Assembly: GCF_003002955.1 (NCBI RefSeq)
Contig: NZ_PVTJ01000003.1
Span: 62,001-126,000 of the forward strand
Reading direction: 5' to 3'
Source of the DNA: Glycomyces artemisiae
GTDB taxonomy: Bacteria; Actinomycetota; Actinomycetes; Mycobacteriales; Micromonosporaceae
DNA length: 64,000 nucleotides
Positions 56,635 through 64,000 of this stretch are shown in pieces. The notes beneath the pieces are model-generated. The model saw only the letters and a list, made by a program, of their open reading frames with translations, ran no database searches and had not been told where the DNA came from. Positions within the stretch are counted from its first letter, which is position 1. Each line of letters opens with the position of its first letter. Both the position numbers and the translations under genes were made by a program.

Positions 56635-57477
56635 ATGGACGTGTTCGAGGAGCAGCGTGGACTGTTGAAAGCGGTCGCGTACCGCGTCCTCGGCACGGTC
56701 ACCGACGCCGAGGACGTCGTGCAGGAGGCGTGGCTGCGCTGGAACGGCGTCGACGAGGCGGCGGTCGAGGACCCGGAAGCGTACCTGGTCACGGTGACCA
56801 CGCGGCTGGCGATCGACCGGCTGCGGTCCGCGCAGGCGAAGCGGGAGTCGTATGTGGGCCCGTGGCTGCCGGAGCCGGTGCCCGCGGGCGGCGACGCCTC
56901 GGACCGGCTGGCGCTCACCGACACCGTCTCGTCGGCGATGCTGCTGGTCCTGGAGGCGCTGTCGCCGCTGGAGCGGGCCGTGTTCGTGCTGCGGGAGGCG
57001 TTCGGGTACTCGCACGCCGAGATCGCGCGCATCGTCGACCGCAGCGAGGCGTCGGTGCGGCAGACCGCGATGCGGGCCCGCGAGCACGTGGAGTCCAAGC
57101 GCCGCAGGTACGACACCGACGAGGCGACGCGGCGGCGGGCCACGGAGTCGTTCATGGCGGCGTGCGCGGGCGGGGAGCTCGCGGCGCTCCTCGGGGCGCT
57201 CGCGCCCGACGTGGTGCTCGTGTGCGACGGCGGCGGCCTGGCCCCGGCCCCGCGGCGGGCGCTCACCGGCATGGAGCTGGTCGCGAACGCGCTCATCTCG
57301 TTCACCAGGCGCATGCCGGAGGACCCGAGCGTCACGTTCGAGGAGGTCAGCGGCGGTCCGGCGGTCGTGGTCCGGTCGGGCGGCACCGCGGCGGCGGTCG
57401 TGATGCTCTACCTCGTGGACGGCGTGATCGAGGAGATCCACCTGGTCTCCAACCCCGAGAAGCTCGGTGCCCTGTGA
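56635..57477 (+). CDS. ECF41-type sigma factor (SigJ-like) with SnoaL-like tail
   Basis: 280 residues. Sigma-2 region near the N-terminus (LLKAVAYRVLGTVTDAEDVVQEAWLRW), linker motif WLPEP at about 78-82, sigma-4 at about 105-165 (LSPLERAVFVLREAFGYSHAEIARIV), and a C-terminal SnoaL-like domain of about 100 residues carrying DGGG (about 199) and NPEKL (about 274-278). WLPEP, DGGG and NP-x-KL are the signature of the ECF41 group, whose tail replaces an anti-sigma factor and both activates and inhibits. ATG at 56635; no strong ribosome site. The next gene, an FAD oxidoreductase, is the probable target, as ECF41 genes are usually beside oxidoreductases or carboxymuconolactone decarboxylases. Confidence 0.88.
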   Translation: MDVFEEQRGLLKAVAYRVLGTVTDAEDVVQEAWLRWNGVDEAAVEDPEAYLVTVTTRLAIDRLRSAQAKRESYVGPWLPEPVPAGGDASDRLALTDTVSSAMLLVLEALSPLERAVFVLREAFGYSHAEIARIVDRSEASVRQTAMRAREHVESKRRRYDTDEATRRRATESFMAACAGGELAALLGALAPDVVLVCDGGGLAPAPRRALTGMELVANALISFTRRMPEDPSVTFEEVSGGPAVVVRSGGTAAAVVMLYLVDGVIEEIHLVSNPEKLGAL

Positions 57478-57527
57478 ACTAGGTCACTGCGCCTCACGAA
57501 TGCGTTCCGGCGCCCGTCCTTGGGGGC

Positions 57528-58646
57528 ATGAACGACATCCTCATCATCGGCGCCGGGTACACCGGCATGATGGCGGCCGTCGGCGTCGCCCGCCGCACCA
57601 AGGCCGCCCGCGTCACGATCCTCAACCCGGTCGACCGCTTCAACGAGCGCCTGCGCCAGCACCAGGCCGCCGCGGGCCACGAGCTCGCCGAGTTCCGCAT
57701 CCCCGACCTCGTGGAGCCGGCGGGCGTCCGGTTCGTGCCGGGCCGGGCCGCCGCGATCGACACCGCCGCGGGCCGCGTCGTCCTCGACGACGGCCGCGAC
57801 CTCCACTACGACACGCTCGTGTACGCGCTCGGATCGCGCACCCCGCAGGTCCCCAACGCCTACACGATCGACGACCCGAAGCTGGCGGTCGCCTTGCGCG
57901 ACAACCCGACCGGCGTGTTCATCGTGGCCGGGGCAGGCCTGACTGGCATCGAGGCCGCCACCGAGGCGGCCGAGGCGTATCCCGAGCTCAAGGTCCGGCT
58001 GGTCAGCCGCGGCGAACCGGGCTCCATGATGGGGCCCAAGGCCCGCGCCTACCTTCTGAAGGCGCTCGACCGGCTCGGCGTCGAGGTCCGCACGGGCGTC
58101 AGCGTCGCCCGGGTGCTTCCCGACGCGGTGGAACTCGACGGCGGCGAACGGCTCGCGAGCGACGTGACGCTGTGGACGACCGGCGTCCAGGCGGCCCCGC
58201 TCGCGGCCGAGGCCGGGATCGAGACCGACGCGACCGGCCGGGTCGTGGTCGACGCGACCCTGCGGTCGGTCTCGCACCCGAACATCTACGCGATCGGCGA
58301 CGCCGCCGCGATCCGCCAGGCCTACGGCGTCATCCACGGCACCTGCCAGAGCGGCATCCCCTCGGGCGCCCACACCGCCGAATCGATCGTGCGCGAACTG
58401 AAGGGCAAGGCGCCCAAGCCGTTCCGCTTCGGCTACATCCACCAGCCCGTCTCGCTCGGCCGGGGCGACGCGGTCGTCCAGTTCACCAACCCCGACGACA
58501 CCCCGGCCCGCTGGTACCTCAAGGGCCGCGCCGCCGTCGCCTACAAGGAGGCCGTCAGCAGCAGCCCCGTGAAGTTCTACCGCTCCCGCACTGCGATCCC
58601 GGCCCGCCTGACGGGTCGCACGGGAGGCCGCCGCAACCGCCTCTGA
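57528..58646 (+). CDS. FAD-dependent NAD(P) oxidoreductase (NDH-2-like)
   Basis: 372 residues. Two Rossmann fingerprints are present: ILIIGAGYTGMMAA at the N-terminus (FAD) and FIVAGAGLTGIEAATEAAE near residue 130 (NAD(P)H). The FAD-binding C-terminal stretch NIYAIGDAAAI is also present. There is no redox-active cysteine pair, so it resembles type II NADH dehydrogenases and related quinone or ferredoxin reductases. It lies 50 bp downstream of the ECF41 sigma gene. A GGTCACT-N14-CGTT element in that gap loosely resembles the TGTCACA-N16-CGTC promoters described for ECF41; the spacing differs, so this is weak. Confidence 0.87.
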   Translation: MNDILIIGAGYTGMMAAVGVARRTKAARVTILNPVDRFNERLRQHQAAAGHELAEFRIPDLVEPAGVRFVPGRAAAIDTAAGRVVLDDGRDLHYDTLVYALGSRTPQVPNAYTIDDPKLAVALRDNPTGVFIVAGAGLTGIEAATEAAEAYPELKVRLVSRGEPGSMMGPKARAYLLKALDRLGVEVRTGVSVARVLPDAVELDGGERLASDVTLWTTGVQAAPLAAEAGIETDATGRVVVDATLRSVSHPNIYAIGDAAAIRQAYGVIHGTCQSGIPSGAHTAESIVRELKGKAPKPFRFGYIHQPVSLGRGDAVVQFTNPDDTPARWYLKGRAAVAYKEAVSSSPVKFYRSRTAIPARLTGRTGGRRNRL

Positions 58647-58660
58647 ACGCGCGGGAGGGG

Positions 58661-58676
58661 CGGGGCCGCGGCCCCG
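58661..58676. terminator. Palindromic terminator between convergent genes
   Basis: CGGGGCCGCGGCCCCG, perfect 16-bp palindrome, extended outward by GGGG with TCCC. It lies 14 bp after the oxidoreductase stop and 19 bp before the stop of the convergent dehydrogenase. Confidence 0.7.
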
Positions 58677-58695
58677 TCCCGCACGCGTGTGCGCG

Positions 58696-59751
58696 TCAGG
58701 CGCCTTCGATGTCGATGACCACTTTCACCTCGCCTGAACCGGCGTGGAAGGCGTCCTGGTAGTCCCCGAAGGGGACACGCTTGGTGATGAGGCGGCGGAG
58801 CCAGTCGCGGTCGGAGTCGGCGAGCAGCTGGGCGGCCCGCGTGCAGTGGTCGAGGTTGGCGTTGACCGAGCCGACGACCACGTCGTTCTCCAGGACGATG
58901 TCGCGGTTGAGGCTGCCCGCGTCGACGTTCATGCGCCGCCCCGCGGGCGAGACGCCCGTCAGGCAGGTGACGCCGAAGTTCCCGGTGGCGGCCATCGCGT
59001 CGAACACGAGCGCCTCGGAGCCGGTGGCCTCCACGACGATGTCGGGGACGACCGCCTCGATCGCCTTCGGAAAGCCCTCGTAGTGGTAGGTCGCGCCGAG
59101 CGACTCGACCAGCTCGGGCTTCGCGCCGTCGGGGGCGCGGTCGAGGACGTGGACGTCGAGCCCGCGCTGCGACCCGATGAGCGCGGCGAGGAGCCCGATC
59201 GGCCCGGCGCCGGTGACGAGCACCGACTGCGGGTCGAACCACGAGCGCCCGCCCACCTTGTCGATCTGCTCCCACGCCTTGACGAGCACGCTCATCGGCT
59301 CCAGGAGCACCCCGACGTCGGCGAGCGACGGGTCCAGCTTGACGGCGTAGTCGGCCTCCACGGTCCACACCTCGCTGGCGTAGCCGTGGATCTCCTTGAT
59401 GCCGCGCTCGGTGTAGTTCCCGTTGCGGCAGTTGTCGAACAGGCCCCGCGCGCACGCGCCGCACGGCTCGGGGTCGGGGCGGCGGACCACGCCGACGACG
59501 AGGTCGCCGGGCGCGAAGCCGCTCCCCTCGGGGGCCTCGCGGACCCGCCCGAGCGACTCGTGCCCGATGACGAGCCGGTCGGCCCCCGGTGGGGCCCAGC
59601 CGTACTCGCCGTCGGCGAGCTCCCGGTCGGTGCCGCACACGCCGAGCGCGATGGCGTCGACGAGCAGCTCCCCTTCGCCGGGCACCGGCTCGTCCATGTC
59701 CCCCAGCGCCAGCGATCCCTTGACACCGGGCTCGACGGTCAACGCGCGCAT
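58696..59751 (-). CDS. Zinc-dependent glucose 1-dehydrogenase-like enzyme
   Basis: 351 residues, medium-chain dehydrogenase fold. Motifs are VCGTDRELADGEYGWAPPGADRLVIGHESLG (catalytic zinc Cys, His, Glu), a structural-zinc-type lobe EPCGACARGLFDNCRNGNYTERGIKE, and nucleotide binding VLVTGAGPIGLLAALIG. This wording, especially GEYG-x-APPG and DNCRNG-x-YTERGI, marks the glucose dehydrogenase branch found in archaea and actinomycetes, oxidising glucose or galactose to the lactone. ATG at 59751 has GGAGG 8 bp upstream; a GTG at 59760 overlaps that ribosome site and is rejected. It stands alone, convergent with the FAD oxidoreductase. Confidence 0.87.
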   Translation of the reverse strand: MRALTVEPGVKGSLALGDMDEPVPGEGELLVDAIALGVCGTDRELADGEYGWAPPGADRLVIGHESLGRVREAPEGSGFAPGDLVVGVVRRPDPEPCGACARGLFDNCRNGNYTERGIKEIHGYASEVWTVEADYAVKLDPSLADVGVLLEPMSVLVKAWEQIDKVGGRSWFDPQSVLVTGAGPIGLLAALIGSQRGLDVHVLDRAPDGAKPELVESLGATYHYEGFPKAIEAVVPDIVVEATGSEALVFDAMAATGNFGVTCLTGVSPAGRRMNVDAGSLNRDIVLENDVVVGSVNANLDHCTRAAQLLADSDRDWLRRLITKRVPFGDYQDAFHAGSGEVKVVIDIEGA

Positions 59752-59843
59752 GGCGTCCACCTCCCCTTCCCGAAACCACCCCAGTATGCGTGCTCATGAG
59801 GGATCTATCCGGGTTCTCGGGGAAGTGGACGCACGTGACGGGC

Positions 59844-60746
59844 CTAGAAGTAGTGGCCCTCCTCAAGGTCGGCGAGGAAGCCGGGGCGCTCGGGCTTCCA
59901 GCCGAGCAGCTGGCGGGTGGCCTCGCTGGAGGCGGCGCGGTCGGCGCCGATGAAGCCCGCGAGCCAGCCGAAGTGCGCCGCGGCGTCCGCGGGCGCGACG
60001 GAGCCTGTCGGGACGCCGAGCCGCTTGCCGATCACGGCGGCGAGGTCGCGGATGGCGACTCCCTCGTCGCCGACGACGTGGAGCGTGGACCCGGCCGGGG
60101 CCTGCTCGACGGCGAGGCGCACGAGGTCGGCGGCGTCGTCGCGGTGCACGCCGGACCAGCGGTTGGTCCCCTCGCCGATCCACGCGGCCAGGCCCTTGTC
60201 GCGGGCGACCTGGACCATCGTGGCGGTGAAGCCGGGGTCGCCCGCGCCGTAGACGATCGGGAAGCGGAAGACCATCGAGCGGACGCCGCGCTCGGCGAGG
60301 CCGAGCACGTACTCGCCGATGGCGTACCGGCGCGCGGGCCCGGACGCGTCCGGGCCCAGGTCGTGGCCGTCGGCCTCGGTGGCGGCGGCGCCCTCGGTGA
60401 CCGGGACGCCGGAGGCGAGGCCGAACGCCTTGCCGGTCCCGGCGAGGGCCTCGCCGATCGCCTCGGCGGCGGCGCGGTCGGCGTCCACGGCCTCGTCGAA
60501 GCGGCCCGAGAACGCGATGTCGTGGCGGAAGGCGAGGTGGACGACGGCGTCGGCCGCGAGGGCCTCGTCGCGCAGGACGCCCAGGTCGCCGATGTCGCCG
60601 CGGCGCACGGCGGCCCCGGCCGCGGCGAGCGCGGCGGCGGAGTCGTCGGAGCGGGCGAGGCCCGTGACCTGGTGTCCTGCGGCGATGAGGGCGCGGACGG
60701 CGCCGGAGCCGATCCAGCCCGAGCCGCCGGTGATGAAGACGCGCAT
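59844..60746 (-). CDS. NAD(P)-dependent epimerase/dehydratase-like SDR
   Basis: 300 residues. The N-terminal Rossmann motif VFITGGSGWIGSGAVRALIAAGHQVTGLARS is of the atypical/extended SDR type (GxxGxxG). There is no clear Y-x-x-x-K, although YAIGEYVLG sits near the expected place, so catalytic competence is unproven. Related proteins are NAD(P)H-binding reductases or sugar epimerases. ATG at 60746 follows GGAGG. It is divergent from a TetR gene across a gap with two perfect operators, so it is likely the regulated target. Confidence 0.85.
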   Translation of the reverse strand: MRVFITGGSGWIGSGAVRALIAAGHQVTGLARSDDSAAALAAAGAAVRRGDIGDLGVLRDEALAADAVVHLAFRHDIAFSGRFDEAVDADRAAAEAIGEALAGTGKAFGLASGVPVTEGAAATEADGHDLGPDASGPARRYAIGEYVLGLAERGVRSMVFRFPIVYGAGDPGFTATMVQVARDKGLAAWIGEGTNRWSGVHRDDAADLVRLAVEQAPAGSTLHVVGDEGVAIRDLAAVIGKRLGVPTGSVAPADAAAHFGWLAGFIGADRAASSEATRQLLGWKPERPGFLADLEEGHYF

Positions 60747-60760
60747 GAGATGACCTCCAT

Positions 60761-60811
60761 GATGTCAGTTTCTGACATCAAACGTAGCACGGTCATGTCA
60801 GATCCTGACAT
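60761..60811. promoter_or_regulatory. Two TetR operators between SDR and TetR genes
   Basis: GATGTCAGTTTCTGACATC (60761-60779) and ATGTCAGATCCTGACAT (60795-60811). Both are perfect dyads ATGTCAG-N3-CTGACAT, centres 33 bp apart. One overlaps the SDR promoter region, the other ends 15 bp before the TetR start. Confidence 0.88.
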
Positions 60812-60826
60812 CGGTATGATCGCGGC

Positions 60827-61390
60827 ATGGCAAGGTGGGAACCGAACGCGCGGGGGCGCCTCGAACAGGCGGCGATGGACCTGTTCACCGAGCACGGGTT
60901 CGAGCAGGTCACCGTCGCCGAGATCGCCGCGCGCGCCGGACTCACCGAGCGCACCTTCTACCGCCACTTCAGCGACAAGCGCGAGGTCCTGTTCCCCGAC
61001 GCCAGCCCGCTCTACACCGGGCTCACCGACGCGGTCGCGGCCGCGCCGGACTCGGCGAGCCCCATGGAGACCGTGGCCGCGGTCCTCGAAGCCACCGCCG
61101 CGTTCTTCATCGACCGCCACGAGTTCTCGCGGCGGCGCTACGCCGTCATCACCGCCAACGCCGAACTGCGCGAACGGGAGGCGGTCAAGCTCGCGTCCCT
61201 CGCCGACGCGCTCGCCGCGGGCCTGCGGGAGCGCGGCGTCGCCGAGCCCGCCGCGAGCCTCGCCGCGGAGGCCGGGATCGCGGTGTTCAAAGTGGCCCAT
61301 GTGCAATGGGTCACCGCGGACGACCCGGAGGACCTGGCCGATCTCATGCGCGCGGCACTCGACGAGCTGCGGACGGCGCTCAACCCTTGA
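60827..61390 (+). CDS. TetR-family transcriptional regulator
   Basis: 187 residues. The helix-turn-helix lies at about residues 9-55 (RLEQAAMDLFTEHGFEQVTVAEIAARAGLTERTFYRHFSDKREVLF, read in parts). The helical sensor domain that follows resembles the group with FIDRHEFSRRRYAVITANAELRERE. It is divergent from the SDR gene and probably represses it and itself through the two ATGTCAG dyads. ATG at 60827 lacks a strong ribosome site, so a leaderless or weakly translated mRNA is possible. The ligand is unknown. Confidence 0.92.
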   Translation: MARWEPNARGRLEQAAMDLFTEHGFEQVTVAEIAARAGLTERTFYRHFSDKREVLFPDASPLYTGLTDAVAAAPDSASPMETVAAVLEATAAFFIDRHEFSRRRYAVITANAELREREAVKLASLADALAAGLRERGVAEPAASLAAEAGIAVFKVAHVQWVTADDPEDLADLMRAALDELRTALNP

Positions 61391-61606
61391 CGGCCGCCGC
61401 AAGAGACTGAGCGAGGCGGTTCGCCAGGCCGGGCGCGATGGGATCGATCCCAGAAAGTTTCGGGACCGGAGCAACCGGCGGCCGCGCTCGCGCGTCTTCA
61501 AGGCGGCACCGTCGTGTGACGCGGATCCCCCTGCCGCGCAGCGTGTCCCGGCGACCCGTCCGGAATCGGACCGGAGCGGGAGCCAGAGCGTACGGAAAGG
61601 AATGCA

Positions 61607-62017
61607 ATGAAGCAGCGAATCGCCGCCCTAATGGGAGCGCTTGCACTCTCGGTGATCGCGGTCCTCGGGATCGCCTCCCCGGCCATGGCCGCCGACGAGA
61701 TCAACTACGCCGTGGACGCCGACTGGACCGGCACCTGCACCGATCGCCGCTACACCCCCAACGTCGAGGGGTGCGTCGAGCCCGGCGGCGACATCCTCTG
61801 GGTCAAGGACAACGCGGCCAACGGCTACTCCGTGAAGCTCCGCTGGTACGACCTCGACGGCTCCCGCACCGGCGAGTGCATCGACACCCTCGGCCAGGCC
61901 AAGGCGTGGACCATCTGCAACAAGGACTTCACCGAAGGCCACCGCATCCGCTGGTCCCTCGGCTGGAACTCGGCCAACGGCTGGGACTACTCCGACTGGT
62001 GGACCACCACGGTCTGA
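61607..62017 (+). CDS. Small secreted tryptophan-rich protein
   Basis: 136 residues. ATG at 61607 after AAAGGAA. Signal peptide to about residue 29 (ALALSVIAVLGIASPAMAA). The mature 107 residues contain four cysteines (GTCTD, EGCVE, GECID, TICNK), enough for two disulfides, and many aromatics, especially in the last 25 residues (WSLGWNSANGWDYSDWWTTTV). Small beta-sandwich secreted proteins of this kind occur widely in streptomycetes and their relatives. No enzymatic motif is visible; a carbohydrate- or surface-binding role is guesswork. It is preceded by 216 bp without a gene and ends at a hairpin. Confidence 0.75.
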   Translation: MKQRIAALMGALALSVIAVLGIASPAMAADEINYAVDADWTGTCTDRRYTPNVEGCVEPGGDILWVKDNAANGYSVKLRWYDLDGSRTGECIDTLGQAKAWTICNKDFTEGHRIRWSLGWNSANGWDYSDWWTTTV

Positions 62018-62026
62018 CTCTGGACA

Positions 62027-62056
62027 GGCGCGTCGGCCCACACGGGCCGGCGCGCC
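62027..62056. terminator. Hairpin terminator between convergent genes
   Basis: GGCGCGTCGGCCC - ACAC - GGGCCGGCGCGCC, 13 bp with one G-T pair and a 4-nt loop, between the secreted-protein gene and the convergent apionate-lactonase-like gene. Confidence 0.75.
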
Positions 62057-62059
62057 GCG

Positions 62060-63736
62060 TCAGTCGATGGCGGCCCAGCCGAGGGGGCCGAGGGTGAGGC
62101 GGAGTTCTTCCGGGCCGAAGGCGACGGTGAAGGCACGCGGTTCGCGGTCGAGGTTGGCGGCGGCGAGGCGGGTGCGGGGGCCGGTGCGCGAGCCGAGGGC
62201 CCAGACCAGGCCGTCGGGGCTGTCGCCCCAGAGCAGCTCCCCCGGGCTCATGGCGGCGAGGGTCTCCAGGACCGCGGCGACCGGATACGGATCGCCTGCG
62301 GCGGAACGGATGCCGCGGGTCCCCCACTCCTCGAACCAGGCGAGGCCCGCGACGCCGGGGACGGCGAGGGCCGCGGCGGAGGCGATCGTCCACGCGGCGA
62401 GCGGGTCGTCGGTCTGGCGCCGGTCGGCGGCCCCGGTGAACTCGGGGCCGTAGCCCGCGGCGAGGTCGGTGCGGGGTGACGCAAGACTCGCGGTGGCGGC
62501 GACGTTGTTGAAGCGGGGCCGGAGCGTGACCGGTCCGATGTAGACGGGTCGGCCGGAGGCGGCGGCCTGGAGGGCGACCGTGCGCTGCACGGCCACGGAT
62601 TCCAGGAGCTGTTCGGTGCTCGGGTCGTGGAAGAGCGGCGTGGCGCTGAACGTGAGCGCGTCGGCGTCGGGGAGCGCGGCGGCCGGGTTGCGGTTCAGCT
62701 CGGTGAAGTGGGCCCGGCTCCCGGCGACGAGCGGCGGCCGGAGGCCCGCGCGGTCGAGGGCGGCGCGGAGCCCGTCGAGGCTGGCGGTGACATGGGTGTC
62801 GGGGTCGAACAGGCCGACTCGTGCGATCCAGTGCGGCACCAGGTGCGCCGCGAGGAGGTCGAGGTCGGCGCCGGGACGGGCGATGACGCGGACGTCGAGC
62901 GGGAGGCCCGCACTGGCGGCCCGTTCGAGGGCGGCGGGCCAGTTCGGGGTCCACAGGTCGAGTTCGACGAGGACGGCGGTGCCGAGGGGCGCGGGGACCG
63001 GCTCGGGATCGGGCCCCGTGGCGGCGCCGAGGGCGGTCTCCGGGAAGGCGCCGCCGGGGGACAGGACGATCCGGGTGTCGGCGGCGAGCGGCGCGGCCGG
63101 TCGCAGTTCCTTGGCGCGCAAGGTGACCGATTGGCGGACTCGCTCCCCCGGCGCGAGGTCGTACGGGAACGGGAGCGCCAGCGGGCGGGAGTAGGTCTTG
63201 TAGGAGGCGTCGGTCCAGTTGCGCTGGTCCTCCATCTCGAAGACCTCGCCCGCGAAGACCGCCTCAACGGCGAGGCCGTCGTGCTCCCAGGCCAGCGCGG
63301 CGATGTCGAAGACCGGCTGGTGCGGGCTGACCGCGGCGGGGAACGCGGTGTCCTCCACGGTGCCGTCCGGGTGCGTGGCCCGCAGGGCGGTCCCGGCGAG
63401 GCGCGGCGGGTGGAGGGCGACGAGGCCGGTCCGGTTGGTGGAGAAGGATTCCGCGGCTTCGAGGTCGAGTTCGATGAGCAGTTCGCCGGCGGTGCCGCGG
63501 ACCGTGAGCGTGCCGGACAGCAAGCCCGCCTGGAGCCCTAGCGAGAGGGTGTCGTCGTCGGCGAGGACGTCGACCGTCCATTCCGGGGTGTTCCAGTCCT
63601 GGTCCCGGGCGACGGCGCGGATCGCGCGCATCACTGGGCGGCCCCGGTAGGCGATGTCGGCGAGTTCGGCGCCGCGGCGGGCGAGGGACCAGGGGCCGGC
63701 GGTCCAGGTCGCGGAGGTGGTGCGCCAGGTGCCCAT
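62060..63736 (-). CDS. Apionate-lactonase-like TIM-barrel protein
   Basis: 558 residues, no signal peptide. The N-terminal half is a beta-sandwich (ELADIAYRGRPVMRAIRAVARDQDWNTPEW, then MEDQRNWTDASYKTYSRPLALPFPYDL). The C-terminal half looks like a TIM barrel (PLDVRVIARPGADLDLLAAHLV, LVAGSRAHFTELNRNP, GVAGLAWFEEWGTRGI). The EDQRNWTDASYKTY stretch recalls proteins annotated as D-apionate lactonase (ApnL) in apiose catabolism, but I recognise the family only by wording. Active-site residues are not assigned. It starts 1 bp after the SDR gene stop, so they form an operon, consistent with sugar-acid catabolism. Confidence 0.5.
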   Translation of the reverse strand: MGTWRTTSATWTAGPWSLARRGAELADIAYRGRPVMRAIRAVARDQDWNTPEWTVDVLADDDTLSLGLQAGLLSGTLTVRGTAGELLIELDLEAAESFSTNRTGLVALHPPRLAGTALRATHPDGTVEDTAFPAAVSPHQPVFDIAALAWEHDGLAVEAVFAGEVFEMEDQRNWTDASYKTYSRPLALPFPYDLAPGERVRQSVTLRAKELRPAAPLAADTRIVLSPGGAFPETALGAATGPDPEPVPAPLGTAVLVELDLWTPNWPAALERAASAGLPLDVRVIARPGADLDLLAAHLVPHWIARVGLFDPDTHVTASLDGLRAALDRAGLRPPLVAGSRAHFTELNRNPAAALPDADALTFSATPLFHDPSTEQLLESVAVQRTVALQAAASGRPVYIGPVTLRPRFNNVAATASLASPRTDLAAGYGPEFTGAADRRQTDDPLAAWTIASAAALAVPGVAGLAWFEEWGTRGIRSAAGDPYPVAAVLETLAAMSPGELLWGDSPDGLVWALGSRTGPRTRLAAANLDREPRAFTVAFGPEELRLTLGPLGWAAID

Positions 63737-63737
63737 G

Positions 63738-64000
63738 TCAGAGCGCCGTCATGCCGCCGTCGACGGCGAAGAGGCCGCCGGTGGCGAACGCGCTCTCGTC
63801 GCCGGCGAGGAACACCATGATCCCCTCGACGTCGGCGGGCGTGCCGGGGCGGCCGAGGGGGATGCGGGAGATGATGGCGGCGCGGGCCTCGGGGTCGTCG
63901 GAGAGGGTGGTGACCAGGCCGGTCTCGGTGTAGGTGGGGACCACGGTGTTCACGCGGATGCCGTTGGGGGCGTATGCGGCCGCAGTGGTGCGGGTGAGGC
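63738..64000 (-). CDS. Short-chain dehydrogenase/reductase, N-terminus beyond window
   Basis: Only the C-terminal 87 residues lie in the window. They read TRTTAAAYAPNGIRVNTVVPTYTETGLV then RIPLGRPGTPADVEGIMVFLAGDESAF and end GLFAVDGGMTAL. This is the classical SDR C-terminal region, where VN-x-V-x-P-x-x-x-x-T follows the active-site Tyr-Lys helix and G-x-x-x-x-VDGG closes the fold. It probably oxidises or reduces a sugar or hydroxy acid. It is the upstream partner of the apionate-lactonase-like gene. The active-site Tyr and the Rossmann motif lie outside the window. Confidence 0.85.
   Translation of the reverse strand, partial: LTRTTAAAYAPNGIRVNTVVPTYTETGLVTTLSDDPEARAAIISRIPLGRPGTPADVEGIMVFLAGDESAFATGGLFAVDGGMTAL

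Noticed and set aside
51429-57386. Continuous minus-strand open frame of about 1985 codons
   Set aside because: Only the last 305 codons encode the permease. The rest is antisense or out of register to the LacI, hydrolase and sigma genes and is arginine/glycine-rich nonsense caused by GC bias.
1-64000. CRISPR arrays, tRNA or rRNA genes, insertion sequences
   Set aside because: No regularly spaced identical repeats outside coding repeats, no cloverleaf or rRNA sequence, and no transposase or flanking inverted repeats with target duplications were seen.

Overview
The window is high-GC DNA from a filamentous or otherwise complex actinomycete. The evidence is strong G/C third-position bias, frequent GTG and TTG starts, ClpS paired with a DUF2017 protein, YbaB/WXG-type type VII secretion (T7SS) proteins, an ECF41-type sigma factor, and many LacI/TetR-controlled secreted glycoside hydrolases. 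A Glycomycetaceae-like source (Glycomyces or Stackebrandtia) would fit, but that is inference and not shown by a marker gene. No rRNA, tRNA, insertion sequence, prophage or CRISPR array was seen.

Layout. 1-6.3 kb: a partial gene, a TetR/esterase divergent pair with a perfect operator-like palindrome, a 650-bp gene-free stretch, a repeat-containing hypothetical protein, and a Tat-exported GH127/146-type beta-L-arabinofuranosidase with six ricin-type lectin repeats. 6.4-16.6 kb: housekeeping and stress genes (DUF2218, endonuclease IV, a flavin oxidoreductase/RibD-like/cysteine-dioxygenase-like operon facing a LysR gene, TauE-type permease, GNAT enzymes, a PadR-GyrI fusion) and DAHP synthase. 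DAHP synthase is preceded by a newly noticed aromatic leader peptide and mutually exclusive hairpins. 16.6-21 kb: a GH3 enzyme plus MFS transporter facing a duplicated (two-in-one) TetR regulator. 21-24.4 kb: a secreted S33 peptidase and AidB.

24.5-28.4 kb is a compact T7SS polymorphic-toxin cassette: YbaB-like protein, EspC-like protein, WXG-type helical protein, a separate C-terminal nuclease effector overlapping it by GTGA, then three immunity-type proteins. 28.4-31.5 kb holds DUF4395, DUF2017, clpS, an XRE-cupin regulator and an EamA exporter. 31.6-37.2 kb is a LacI-controlled sugar ABC importer with a GH1 enzyme. 37.2-39.2 kb has a PP2C-like phosphatase and a TetR/membrane-protein pair with two identical operators. 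39.5-42.6 kb is a second T7SS-linked unit (WXG100-like, lipoprotein, 681-aa glycine-rich protein).

42.9-56.6 kb is a polysaccharide-degrading island: a multidomain GH87-like alpha-1,3-glucanase, GH42, then GH2 plus sugar ABC importer, a LacI regulator and a secreted Asp-box hydrolase with a ricin lectin. Four matching operators (TTTGCAACGTNNGCAAA) flank the LacI gene and tie it to the importer operon and the secreted enzyme. 56.6-64 kb: ECF41-type sigma factor with an FAD oxidoreductase, a zinc glucose-dehydrogenase-like enzyme, a TetR/NAD-epimerase pair with two operators, a small tryptophan-rich secreted protein, an apionate-lactonase-like protein and a truncated SDR gene at the right edge.

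Together the genes depict a soil or plant-litter saprophyte. It secretes enzymes against arabinose-, galactose- and glucan-containing polymers, imports the products through regulated ABC/MFS systems, and carries T7SS-linked competition genes.
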